A stretch of 64,000 bases of DNA, taken from the NCBI RefSeq assembly GCF_002443255.2, contig NW_019211458.1:33103288-33167287 (forward strand), given 5' to 3'. Shown piece after piece: positions 37,388-48,361 of the stretch. A program made the translations under genes and the position numbers. Every line of letters begins with the position of its first letter. Position 1 is the stretch's first letter. The DNA comes from Varroa destructor. Taxonomy: Eukaryota > Arthropoda > Arachnida > Mesostigmata > Varroidae. The notes below the pieces were generated by a model, which made no database searches, was not told where the DNA came from, and saw only the letters and a program-made list of their open reading frames with translations.

Positions 37388-40300
37388 CTATTATAGAACA
37401 AAATTAAAAATTAGATTTACACTTTCTTCGTAATTTCAATAATCTATAACCCTAGTAGTAAGAAGTTCCAGTTTTGGCAATTACATATTGTAATATTACA
37501 TGTAAAAGTCATACCACAAATAGATTTCAATATCAGCTAAACGTTATTACTCGCAGATATTGTGTATACACCATATTGCATATAAACTGAATGAATAAAT
37601 TTTAACTGGTTGTTAATGTACCAAGTAGCGAACTTTTGAAGCAAGCGAATAATGTGTGCCATTACATCTATTAAGCACCCCCTTGAGATTTGCAAGCTGA
37701 ATATCTTTGCAGGCATGAAGACAGGGCCTCTATGGCTAAGAAAAACTAATTTCAAGCGAGGTATAAAGATTTACTTCGGGCATGAGGACCAGAATAGCGT
37801 ATTGTATGTCAAATCCACGTCGAGCGCTGAAGTTGTCACTAAGTAGATTCCGGACCAATGTTTGTTGACATTGTTTAAAAGCCTGCGAATACATGTTAAA
37901 GAATACCAATAGTAATCAATAAACATGAGTTGACTGTGGTGCATATGTTCCTCAGATTTTTAAGAAAATATCAAAAGGTTGCCCATATGTACCTTTATTG
38001 GCAGGGTAAACCTGAGTACATCTCGGTGGTCAGCCATAAACAATTTGTGAAAGTCGTTCGGATTGCCACGAGGAATATCCAAAAGATGATTCTCGAGGCG
38101 ATAGAACACGAACCTAATACAGTAAAATATAACATTATCTCCCTATACACTCGATCACAGTGTTTGTCCGTGGGATGTTTACAAATATGGCAAATTGTAG
38201 GTATGATTAGACAATATGAATTAAATGCGGACTGATTTCAAATATAAGATCGGGCTTGCGCTTGAGTATCCTAATCTTACCTGATGTGATCATCTTCAAG
38301 ATTACGCACATTCCCAGCATTTCGAATCTGGCTATCAAACTCACTTTGCTCATCCGACACAATGTAACATCCATCTGGTTGTTGTGGTACAAACCGGTCC
38401 TGTAGGATACCGGAGCACCAGTCGAAGCACTCCTCCTGTATGTACAGAAATGCCATCCCGACAAAAAATGGCCTCCGATATATCGTATTTTCCAAACCCC
38501 CTCATTTGTACTCCCTTCGAGATTTCTGTATGTAATTAATGTACTTGATTAAAGGTCGAGGGAGATCGGGAGAGGAGAGAGGCAAAGATTAGGGTGATGA
38601 TATCCAAACGAATAAGGAAATGCTGAATAGAGTCTTTACGGTCGAAGCTCTACCGCAAGATACATACAAAGACTTAAATCTGGATGTTGAAGTGTAATAG
38701 CTTCGGTCCTATGATCAATCGAAGGACTCAATAAGCAAATACAATTAGATTACATTTGATTTAAGTGCAGCTCATTACGATTAGCTTTTGCCCTGTTCAT
38801 ACACCACAATAGTTTACAAACACAAACACGCACACGACAGCAAGACAGAGAAAGAACACCAAATATAGCGAAAACGTTAGCTTGTGGTCCTGTGTTAGGT
38901 ACCTCGGACTTAACCACCTAAAATGACGAACTCTCCTTACGTGACTTAATACAAATGCAGCTTCGAATAACATGGTAGTATGCACGATTTGTGTTTAAAG
39001 TCGTTTACAGTTGTTGCTTGCGTCTTTCGACCCTTCAAACTCTTGGCGAATAGCACCACTTAACGAAAAAAAAGTCATACATAATAAATAAAGGAACGTA
39101 TAAGCTAAATATGTCTGAAGCAGTGGCTAACAGCAGTACATGACCTATATTTCAACGCATTTATTTGTATATCTCGAAATACATCTGTTCAACTAACCGG
39201 CATAAGGCATTTTTCCGGGACTCCGCCAATCCGCTGACATGGATGGAATGACTGTTGCCGTACGGTTCGTCCGGCTGACTCGGTATCTTTTCGTTTGGGA
39301 GCTGTTGTTGTTTCTGGTAGCGGAGATGGCGAAGAACTGAGATTGCTTCTACGCGATCGTAATTTGACGTGCTCGTCCGGGTCTACATCCTTCACTGGTT
39401 TCAAAATTCGGGATGGGCTATGTCATATAAAAAAAATATCAGACAATTAGAGTCAAAGTTGCCTGTGCTTAGTTCAATACTAAAGACTTTAAAACCACAC
39501 TCAAGGATCAGGCTGATATAAAACGTACAACGAGTTTTTGTAGAGAAATTTATACTTGTCAATGAATAATAAGACGAGTTAGTAGAAAAAGAATGATCCG
39601 AGTTCATCTGAGACACCTACTGATACTCTAACATAACCGAACCAGATTCACCCCCTGTAGGTTCATAGAGGGACGACAAACTTCCATTTGGATTATCATC
39701 GTCATCCGGTCTGTAAGCAAAAACATCAATACGTCAGTTTTGTATTATCGTGATTATAAAGCGGTAATCATCAAATGTGGAAACCATTATAATAATTGAA
39801 ACACTGACGTTACAAAGATGCTAAAGATCTGATAGTCAATTTCTAAAAGTCCAGAGGCGCTCGTCGTAACCTTATTGCGAACCTGCGACTAGATCGTTGA
39901 GTGCTGGGTTTATAGGCAAAATGGTGATATTGACCAGGTGGCATCGCAGGCTCGTATTCATCTGCTGATGTTTCTGCTGCGGGACCACCTGCTACACGTC
40001 GTAGCGCACCCGGCTTGTAAGTCGGACAAGCTTGTCCATCAATTCTGGAGTTATACAGCGATAAAAACATTGTAAAAATTTGAGTATTTTTCGAGTCTAA
40101 GGCGATCTATAAAAAAATAATAGTGCAATATTTATCAGCAGTATTTATTTAAGTTGCTCGCATTTTGAGCATCAATGGAAAAAGTGAAAACAATGCCACT
40201 ATTCACTACACCTTATTAAGTACATAAGAAGTTGACTTGTATTTCACGGAAGGAATCATTTTTATTGTGTATTCTTCAGCCTTTCACCCGGCAATTCCAG

Positions 40301-43300
40301 GTTGAAATATAGTTTGTGTGAGTTTTTGGCAAAAATACATGGACTTACGGCGCTGACTGTGTTGGCTGAGGCACATACGCAGATATCTTCGGAATTCTCC
40401 CAAGTGATGCGGATATCTTGGACAGTTTTGTAGGCACGTATTCCTTTACGGCGTCATTATTACCAACAGGGCCTCCCTGAAACATCGTGAGATGTAACCA
40501 TGCAGCAGCGTCGGTGGCGCAAAAATATATACAGTCAACCAGGAACAGATTTGACTACACTGTTATAAAAAAAATGCGACAGTACATTTATAAGTAGCTA
40601 CATCATAGTTTCTGTTACTTACCTTTACCTGTTTTTCACTTTGTGCCATTAAAGTTTTTTAAAGCCAATCACCATAGTTGCTGAATAAATAAATGAGTAT
40701 TGAAAGGTTATAAATAAACCTACCTGGCTATATGAACTCGCTGGAACATACTCGGGTACATACTCGACGATCTTTACAAGTTTCTTGTTCGTTTTGGCTG
40801 TGGGTTGATAACTGGGGGCAGTGATTTCATCCGATTCAGTGAACTGGCTGTGACGTGAGGGGGAGTACGGTTCAACTGGAACATCATGACGCTGTCCGAT
40901 GCTTTTGTGATCAGTTAGCAACTCCTGTTTTGAACAATGTATTGGAAAAGATACGAGTATTTGAAGATGCTAACTTATCCATGAAAATTTAGGTTTCCTT
41001 AAGTTCAGACAAAATGTTGAGTCAGATTTATCGCTTTCTCATTGAGGTACACAGCAGCTTTAGCAGAAGGACAAAGGTTGGTGTTGGGAAAATTGTTTGA
41101 TGTAAGTGTTAATTTAAGAGGCCTGCAAGCCAACATGGGGCAGTAGTGTTTTTAACGCAAGTAGCGTGGTAGAGGCTGTCGCCAAGTGGAAAAGAATAAT
41201 TTAACAGAAGATTAATGAACACAATAACCTGTTTAGACTGGCGCGAATGCCGTTCCTCTCGCGAATTATCTCCACGGCTGGTGTCCTTATTCTCCTGGCT
41301 TTTTTTTCTCTGAAAAAGGAATTACAACGTCAAAAATATGATATCAGATAAGGACCACATTTAGGTCTTTGAAGAATCAATTTTCGTATTCAACTACGTG
41401 AATTTTTAAAAAGTAGGTAAAAAGGTACACTTCTCAGATTCGCAAAAACTTATATAATTAGCTTGATGTTCGTGGCGTTGTAGGAACCCATCGTAAATAA
41501 TTATTAGGATCGGCAGGACCATGTATTTAACCATATAATTGCACAACGAACCACTATTAATACGTCAGCTAATTTTCACGGATTACTGCCAAACTCAAGC
41601 CTGAAACCTCGAATCTGAAACTCGACAGCTTTCATCCAACAAGATTCGTCTTCACAGTGTCAACTTATGACTTATTTGAGCTATGTACACGTACCTGAAT
41701 GAGCATACGCGCATGTATGACAAATAAGTACAAAAAAAAATATTTGTGTGGTTTTTATCACTTTCAGAAAGTAATAAGTCGTTTTTAATGTTACAGCCAG
41801 TAGACGATAACTGAGCCAATGATAGTCTACGGAGGAGGCAACCAATCGTCCTTTGAGCAACAAACTATAATGACTATAGTTAGCTAACAGTTTTAAGGTA
41901 ACGGAGCGTAGAAATGGTTGCATTACTTATACGTACCCGCATCTTTGTATTCTCCTTGAAACTTGAATCTGTGGCTGAATCCGCCTCCTGAAATGCAGAA
42001 TCTCAATTGGTATTACGATCATGTTTTACATCAATTCAGTGGATCGTCTAACCTTAATACTTTGTAGACAGAACATTGCTACTCATATGTACTATCGCAT
42101 GCTGAGAGACTAATTTAAACTGTTCCTTACTTAACAAAACGCTTCAAAGAATCAGGTAACCGGTGCTAATATGGCGACATAGAAAGTGTAATGAACTCGT
42201 GTTTACGTTGGCGAAATAAACAATTCCAAGTGCATAGTTTTAGATCTTAGAACTATTACATTATTAATAGAAATATAAAATTATGAATGTATTCTGTTAG
42301 CCTAACACTTATACTTACAGATGGCAACATCTGTAATTTTGCCAAATTGAAGGAATACCAACCTCATCTTCATCAAACAGACTGCGGTAAAGCTGTTTTT
42401 TTCGATCGGCAGTTGGTGAAGGCTTAGGCAGCTTCTCTTTCGGAGTAACAGTTGGCGTGAAGGAAATAGATACGTCTGCTCGCGCTTGCCCCGAGCTTAA
42501 AGCAAGGTTTGATGTTGCTGCCGTCTCCTCCTGCACGACAGGACCAACTTTTACTAGAAAAATTCCCACAAAATTGGTCTGAAATACAGATATCCATTTT
42601 CCTGTACCGTTAGACATTCACTCTAGGCTCTATTGAATTTGAACGAAAGCATTACTACAACAATGTTTATATCCTGATGACATTTCAATTGTGTTATTCT
42701 AGAACACCTACAATTCTATTCGATATACCAGACATCAATAGGATAATCCACTGTCATTCAATGACGATTTTGCTGACAACGATCTATTAATGACGAATCA
42801 ATGATTGCTTCAAATGATATGAATCTATATGCGAATACACTCGGTTGTGTGTAGAAATCATCTAGAAAACACATTTTGACCTATCAAAGAAAATTAAACA
42901 AAAATATCTCAAACAGAGAAATGAAAATACTGACGACTTTAAAAACAATGATATATTGGAGGAACTAGACAAAATATGCCACACACCCTTTCGAAATAAC
43001 CTCCGTAGTCGTCAAACTTGCCAAAGTGTTTGCCTCCGGTTTGGACTTTGGTAGTAACTGGACCCTGTCGGGCAGTTAGTACTGTCATTTGACGGGTGGG
43101 TAACTGCAATGGGAGGAATTCTGCCATGTAGCCGCCTCGTGTTACCTGCAAGTTTTGTGATTACCATCATCGTCATTAAATAGGTAACTTCTCATAATAG
43201 TTTACAAGAAACTATTTACAAGAAAGTCACGTGTTGCTTAAAAGATTTCATATAATGTACATTCTACAACCTACCCGAATATCGTCCAGTTTGCCATCAG

Positions 43301-46300
43301 GTTTATCGGAAAGTTCAGCTAGCCCTGCAGCGACAAGCTGTTCAAGTGCTACTGGCGAAGGTGTCACCTGGCACAACCCGTGCAACAATACAATATTATT
43401 AATAGGCTTGACAATACTATCAAATATTATCAATAAGACTATAGCTAAAATGTATTTAGATTATGAGATAAAAGAATTGTTTTAAGGTATCGATGATGAA
43501 TATTTGACTCCTAGATCCTTGGCATCATTAATTTGTTGTTGTTAAGAAAGAATCAATCGAAATACTTCAAAAATGGCTATGACAATGAATTAATCCTTGT
43601 AGCACAGATACAGACAACCTGTTGATCTTAATAGATTATGTTTAACATGTAGCGGCATACCATCACTTTGCTGCGACGATTGTCAAGCAGCGTGTTACAT
43701 AGGACATTATTTTTATAGATCTTTGCAACGTAATTCCTTCTTTTAAAATTAAATGTTTGCCTTTGCTCACGCGTTAATCCCGGTCCCGGAACATTGGTTT
43801 TGGATAAAGTTGGCCCAATATAATGCTCCTATGTACAAAATAACAATTTCAGATTAGGGAACATGTATTGCGGTTCCGCTCAGCTCATCGAAAAATATCG
43901 ATTAATGCCAAGAACATTTCCCCTTTCATTAAACAGTATAAGAGTTTCTCTCAAGAAACAAGTTTAAAAACATCAAACTCTCCTCCCGCCCAACGATCTT
44001 CGCATAACCTTCATAGTGGTTCCTGTCTTTAGAGCGTTAGTATCGACTTTCGATCGACATTGTTTTTCGCCATCTTTGAACCAAAGTACCAGTTTAAGCT
44101 ATCGAGACATGTATTAGCTATGTTTGCCAGTTCGGTAAAAAACCACTGGTTAGTGTCAAGTGGCGGTATGTATAGTATCCTGTTTTTCGAGACTCTGCTA
44201 GTTTGTCCCGATAAAAACTTCAACACAGATTTCACTGACATTTATCCTACTCTTTCCATATAAGCAACCTTTCCATATAAAAAATTGAACGTATTTTACT
44301 GCCATACAAATATCACCAACGGTAATATATTTTCTAGACTATTTCCGGCCGTCTCTTGGTCTATTAGGTTTTCAAGCTGCAAAATCCTTGAGACAAATCC
44401 TATCACAATATGTGCTTACCTCTTTCTTAGAAAAGTACTGGGCTATTAATAATTGGTAAGCGCGTCAACGAACACAAAGACAAAATTCAAATGGTCATTG
44501 GTTGGTGTTTATCCCGGACTTGTGTACGGATACATTTAATTCCTTGAAGTATATGGAAGAACCGTAAAAAAATTTGTGCTCGAAGATTTACGTACCACGG
44601 TGCTAGCTGGTGAGAGCCGATAGAGCACAGTGAAGCCATGACTTGACAAGCTTTGGTTTTCCTGCTGAAAAAATGGAATCAAAGTATAAAAAAAAAGGTG
44701 TAAAAGATAAATATATCAGCGAACAAGCTATAAAAGGTCGTTTTCTGGTGTTGGGGTGATCCTTGTTGCTGAATGGAACTGTCAAGCGCTATATTACGTA
44801 ATAATTTCACGTACAGTGTCTAGAAGTTGGGATACGGATAGTATTCTAACTAAATATATGCTAAATAAGAATGCCGCCTTTCTTATAGATCATCGAGCAT
44901 GAGCTAATATAAGTATAAACCATAATATATTGCCAGTTTATAATTAAAAACAAACTTCTGTTTAGAGTATAGAAGACGTTCGAAGAAGCCTACTGAAATG
45001 ATTAAACACTATGACTCGTCGTTTCTCACTTAAATTAAGACCAGGCAGAAGTAAGCTGCACCGCATAAATATAGAGATTAGGGTGGCTATAGCCTCCACT
45101 CCCTTCGTGGTTGATCACTGTTCTTGTTGGTTTTAAAGGGAATGATAGGATATATTTGAATAAAAGATTAACTATTATTAAATGGTGGTTGTAAACTAGG
45201 TATACAACCAGGTTATGATTTCCAAATTAAGTAATTTGTAAGTCAGGCGTGAAATTTAAAATATGATGATTATTAACGGATATAGGCAAGGCTTGGATTG
45301 CTGCTTTATCTAAACAAAATGCCAAGAAATAAAGGAGATCTTTATACAAGCAAAAAAAAGAACCGAACTGTATACTTATTTGCGTGATTGAAAACTAAGC
45401 AGGTAACTAAATATAAAAATCCTTTACCTCATGTTGGGTAATTGATGGAAAACGAACGTCGATTTCAATGACTCAGCCGCTAGCTCTTTATTAGAGATCG
45501 TCACATTAACAAACTACTCGGTCCAAATTAAAAGGCTATGATCTAGACTCGAATCTGGTAACTTGCTCGACAGGAAACAGCGGTGTGGTTCACTTCTGAT
45601 GATATTACCCATTTCCTGGATCTTAAACTACAGAAAAATATTACTAGCCATTATCTAGCGTAATAATCAACTACGCAAGTTTATCATAAAGTTTGATTAA
45701 TACAAGTTCACGTAGCACATTGAAAATAAGTCTCTTCACACAGCTATATCCCGAGTTGTAATGATAAGCAATAATAATTTCCGTTTTACAAAGCATGTTA
45801 ACGTTTCAACTTCTACGACTTTGATTTTGCGACTTTTACCTTTTTGTCCCACCGATACTTAAGTGCCAAACTAGTTCAATTTGGACTGAATGATAATGGC
45901 TAATTGTTATTTAGGATAGGTGCACAGAAATATCTTTAAAGATTAAGATAGTCAAGTGCTTACCGACATGCTTCCGTGTGGTGCAACAACACTCACGGTC
46001 ACACACGTGTACTAACAGGCAGAAGTTTGTACATAGACGTTAACAGCAGGTATTCAAAACAATAGGTTAATCGAAAAAGCACAACGATGTGAATAAGCGT
46101 ATTTAACACACTTTAGTGTGACCTGCACGCATTCGGTTTTATCCATATGGGACGCGATAACAACAGCAACCGTCGCACCTCTGAACACGCGAGCTCCCTT
46201 TCCAGTGTCATGGGAGAGGGCCCAGCTGATAGGCGAGAGAGACAGAGTAACCCAGGCAGATGGACAGATCCAATATTGTTGTTATCCAGCGAACGTGTCT

Positions 46301-46984
46301 CGTGTCGAGTCTAGTAATGCAGGCGATTCTTATGGCGCGCCATTTGAACTGAACAGCTTGATTGGGAAAAAATTCATTTTATCTCCATTTTCTAAGCATG
46401 TTTTAATGAAGAGTTTACTGAAGACCTACATCTTGATAATTATACCTATTTAAGCAGTGGCAGAGAGCACGTGTAGCAAAGAAACTGTCGATATGGCCAT
46501 AATATAGACGACAAAAGTAGAAAAAAGCTGCTCAGTGTCTTTTTAACCAAAACAATTCACTACAAACTATTACTGAACTATACCACAGTCTGTATTTTGG
46601 GTTCATACTTTCTACTAAATACTATTTAGCGTCCAGCTCACTTAAAAAAATAATTTTGTTCCTACTGCAGAGCCCTCTTACTGACAATTCTTCTCCTGCT
46701 CGTTTTTTAAGGGCTAGGACCTCAGTCCAATATAACATTCGTCGTGATTTTGCATTACCTATTATATTATATATATATTATCTAGGACAATGAGAAACTA
46801 CTCAGAATTTATTTAGCTATTTCTCCTTGTTTACTCTTTATATATCTACATAATCGATAGTGAGACTTCACTTCAGCATAACATAATTAAAAGATACTAG
46901 TTAAAATCGAGCCTGATTACTTACGTGCAAGTGCAGACACGGCGACAGCCAAAAGCAGTCCGCAAAACCGCGCCCTTTTTCTAC
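37291..46984 (-). CDS. Gene B: secreted protein with Tyr-x-Pro repeats (span of exons)
   Basis: About 20 GT-AG exons on the minus strand, transcribed from 46984 down to 37291, join in consistent phase to encode about 670 residues. In order: a signal-peptide exon without its Met, a Cys-rich exon, several short exons with polar sequence, an 18-nt microexon, a basic/acidic linker (ending LFDEDE), then about 200 residues with ten Tyr-x-Pro motifs (YSP, YQP, YVP four times, YKP twice, YEP twice). A Ser/Thr/Pro-rich segment and a C-terminal part with Cys and Trp (EECFDWCSGILQ) follow. It probably enters the secretory pathway. No catalytic domain or family was recognised; the Tyr-x-Pro spacing recalls disordered linkers of other proteins but gives no function. 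The start codon exon and the exact last exon are unresolved. The gene converges with gene A. Confidence 0.72.
38281..38435 (-). CDS. Gene B, Cys/Trp-bearing exon
   Basis: Acceptor ctgtacatacag|GAG, donor ATCAG|GTAAGA (near-consensus), ending in phase 2. Encodes EECFDWCSGILQDRF at the start and SQIRNAGNVRNLEDDHI at the end, with GCYIVSDEQ between. Three Cys here and one just upstream (EKCLMP) could form disulfides in a folded C-terminal domain. Family not recognised. Confidence 0.72.
39198..39417 (-). CDS. Gene B, Ser/Arg/Pro-rich exon
   Basis: Acceptor atgacatag|C, donor CCG|GTTAGT. 73 codons, including KLRSRRSNLSSSPSPLPETT and ending VPEKCLMP. Disordered except for the last 20 residues. Confidence 0.7.
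39621..39710 (-). CDS. Gene B, acidic exon with YEP
   Basis: Acceptor tgcttacag|A, donor CA|GTAGGT. Encodes PDDDDNPNGSLSSLYEPTGG then ESGSVMLEY. Fits phases on both sides (AG|A Arg before, CA|C His after). Confidence 0.68.
39883..40044 (-). CDS. Gene B, third Tyr-x-Pro exon
   Basis: Acceptor actccag|A, donor AG|GTTCGC; starts with 1 nt and ends with 2. Encodes IDGQACPTYKPGALRRVAGG at the start and QYHHFAYKPSTQRSSR at the end; motifs YKP, YEP, YKP. Confidence 0.7.
40349..40476 (-). CDS. Gene B, second Tyr-x-Pro exon
   Basis: Acceptor gatgtttcag|GGA, donor CC|GTAAGT (consensus), ending in phase 2. Encodes GGPVGNNDAVKEYVPTKLSK then ISASLGRIPKISAYVPQPTQSA. Two YVP motifs. Confidence 0.72.
40724..40924 (-). 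CDS. Gene B, first Tyr-x-Pro exon
   Basis: Acceptor aaaacag|GAG, donor CAG|GTAGGT; 67 codons in phase 0. Starts ELLTDHKSIGQRHDVPVEPY and contains EPYSP, SYQP and the doublet EYVPEYVP near its end (VEYVPEYVPASSYSQ). Four of the ten Tyr-x-Pro motifs lie here. Confidence 0.75.
41229..41309 (-). CDS. Gene B, 81-nt exon, charged
   Basis: Acceptor cctttttcag|AGA, donor CAG|GTTATT. It encodes RKKSQENKDTSRGDNSREER then HSRQSKQ, a strongly charged, disordered linker. Confidence 0.6.
41937..41987 (-). CDS. Gene B, 51-nt exon
   Basis: Acceptor gcatttcag|GAG, donor CGG|GTACGT. Encodes EADSATDSSFKENTKMR in phase 0 at both ends. Confidence 0.6.
42363..42530 (-). CDS. Gene B, 56-codon exon with acidic end
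   Basis: Acceptor gtcgtgcag|GAG, donor GATGAG|GTTGGT (weak). Encodes EETAATSNLALSSGQARADV at the start and KKQLYRSLFDEDE at the end. A consensus donor CT|GTAAGT lies 49 bp further on but would put the next exon out of phase; an isoform could use it. Confidence 0.62.
42987..43145 (-). CDS. Gene B, 53-codon exon
   Basis: Acceptor aacttgcag|GTA, donor AGG|GTGTGT. Encodes VTRGGYMAEFLPLQLPTRQM at the start and HFGKFDDYGGYFER at the end. The balance of Gly, aromatic and aliphatic residues suggests a folded segment. Confidence 0.68.
43275..43367 (-). CDS. Gene B, 31-codon exon
   Basis: Acceptor ggttgtgccag|GTG, donor CGG|GTAGGT. Encodes VTPSPVALEQLVAAGLAELS then DKPDGKLDDIR, with a short amphipathic helix. 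Confidence 0.65.
43661..43828 (-). CDS. Gene B, 56-codon exon
   Basis: Acceptor gtacatag|GAG, donor ATG|GTATGC; phase 0 at both ends. Encodes EHYIGPTLSKTNVPGPGLTR first and LLDNRRSKVM at the end, with a Lys/Asn/Tyr-rich middle. The AT-rich middle makes the length of this exon less sure; an inner donor C|GTGAGC would break the phase. Confidence 0.55.
44420..44437 (-). CDS. Gene B, 18-nt microexon
   Basis: Between CCCAG| and GAG|GTAAGC lies TACTTTTCTAAGAAAGAG, encoding YFSKKE in phase 0. The donor is excellent. Skipping it would keep the frame, so it may be alternatively used. Confidence 0.5.
44596..44664 (-). CDS. Gene B, 69-nt exon
   Basis: Acceptor ttttttcag|CAG, donor GTG|GTACGT. Encodes 23 residues, QENQSLSSHGFTVLYRLSPA then STV; phase 0 at both ends. 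Confidence 0.65.
45428..45471 (-). CDS. Gene B, short exon
   Basis: Acceptor ggctgag|TC, donor GAG|GTAAAG. Encodes IEIDVRFPSITQHE. The acceptor has a poor pyrimidine tract, so the left edge is uncertain, but the donor is good and the phase matches both neighbours. Confidence 0.45.
45964..46011 (-). CDS. Gene B, Cys-rich exon
   Basis: Acceptor cttctgcctgttag|TA, donor G|GTAAGC; 48 nt. In the frame set by the signal exon it encodes HVCDRECCCTTRKHV, with four Cys. A different frame would give an ATG TCG start just before the donor; the Cys-rich reading is preferred because phases agree on both sides. Confidence 0.5.
46925..46984 (-). CDS. Gene B, signal-peptide exon
   Basis: Acceptor ttgtag|GT, donor C|GTAAGT (consensus). 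It encodes RKRARFCGLLLAVAVSALA: a basic n-region, a Leu/Ala/Val core and an A-L-A type cleavage motif. It starts with a 2-nt phase, so the Met is in an upstream exon not found. The exon is tiny (60 nt), but the signal-peptide pattern and the phase fit to the next exon (C|TA, Leu) support it. Confidence 0.5.
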
Positions 46985-48361
46985 CTACAATGATTTAAAC
47001 TTTTATGGAATGATTTAAAAGGAAGATCATGGGGGGTACACGAAGGGGTATACATACGCCATACAGAAATTACCAAAGCTGTTCTCGACACCGTTCTTTT
47101 TTAGAGACGCAAATTAACTTTCAGAATGAGGGTTCGCTCGACATTCACCCAAAGGTTTGTATCTTTATAAAAATTCAGCTTTGACAGTAACTTATGCAGT
47201 AATAATGAAAGTAAGCGCCGGAATCTATACAAAAATGTTTAGAATTCGATTCCCGCTTACCACCTTTTTAAAAACTTGCGCGCATATTCACGGCTAGATT
47301 ACTGAGTAGTTACATTGAACCTTAAAGACTAGTTTTACATGCTTTAGTTATAATATTCTCTAATTATCTCTGTTAGGCTCACTGTGAGACCCTAGACAAG
47401 GTGAGACAGCAGTATATAAGTTGAAAAAATGTTCTTTGCCAGCACCTAATGAAATTGTTCCGTTACTGGCGAAATCTTTGGAAGCTGACTTCCGAAATTT
47501 TCGATTTTCGGCAATTCAGTCCAGATTACTGGCGCATTTAAAACAAGACTTCAAAGGCCTGTTTTTCGAGTTACTTATTTAAGTTCCTTTGTAAAGTATA
47601 GATGAATCAGGGCGAAAATACGATACAAGTACATCCTATGTACCGGGCTAAATAAACTTTTAAAAGCTTATAGAGGAGGAATTAAGGAAAATGAAAAGAA
47701 TAAAGGTAAAATACTAAAAAAAAAATTGTGTGTGCTTAAATCTTTCCTGCGTTCGCCCTATTAAAAAAAAAAAAACGCTGTGTCGTTTTTTAACAAAAGT
47801 ACAGAGAACTACTTGGTTAGATATGAAGAGCCAAGTCATATAGAAAATCATTTATTCCTGTGTTAGTTACAGTAACGATTTTATGGGTTTCGAAAAACGT
47901 ACGCACGTTTTCTTCGTGCGGGTGCGTATTTATTGATATTAAGCAAATCAAGTATTTCCCATAGAAACCATTTTGTTAGGGTATAAGGTATCTCTGTGGT
48001 TGGTATAATTTGTACAATGCAGCTCAATTTTTTCGCCAAGTTTGCAATAACAGAGCCTATATGCGAGATTTAGCCTGTAAGGTTACAATTACTAGACATA
48101 AGATATTCACTAGAAATGTTGTACTGCATATTGTTTTCAAGGAAGGGAGAAAATCAATGAGGATTTTTTGCAAGATGAATTAACGCGAGCAAAACTGAGA
48201 CGTCGTGGAAACTATTCTTGTTTGTTAGAGATATTACATAGATGACCCTTTATTAGAATAAGATAAATCTGGCCGCGGCACACAGAGAATTCGTGATTCT
48301 AGGCGTCGTTAATGACCATCATTATTCATATGAGTGTCAGTTCACTGAAGCAGCGCTTCGA
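46985..48361. other. No gene recognised; gene B promoter or 5' exon expected
   Basis: The first exon of gene B with its Met must lie here or further right. No ATG with a phase 1 donor was convincing. A-rich tracts near 47718 and 47766 only. Confidence 0.35.

Noticed and set aside
40560..40700. Extra gene B exon after the acceptor tttattcag
   Set aside because: All three frames meet a stop before the good GTAAGT donor, and adding it would break phase between the 40724 and 40476 exons.
46118..46453. 111-codon plus-strand ORF
   Set aside because: Lies antisense within an intron of gene B, has no splice context and its GC-richer part gives open frames without protein-like features.
37291..46984. 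Assignment of gene B to the REXO1 RNA exonuclease family because of Tyr-x-Pro motifs
   Set aside because: The exonuclease domain and its DEDD motifs are absent, motif order differs and gene B seems to start with a signal peptide.
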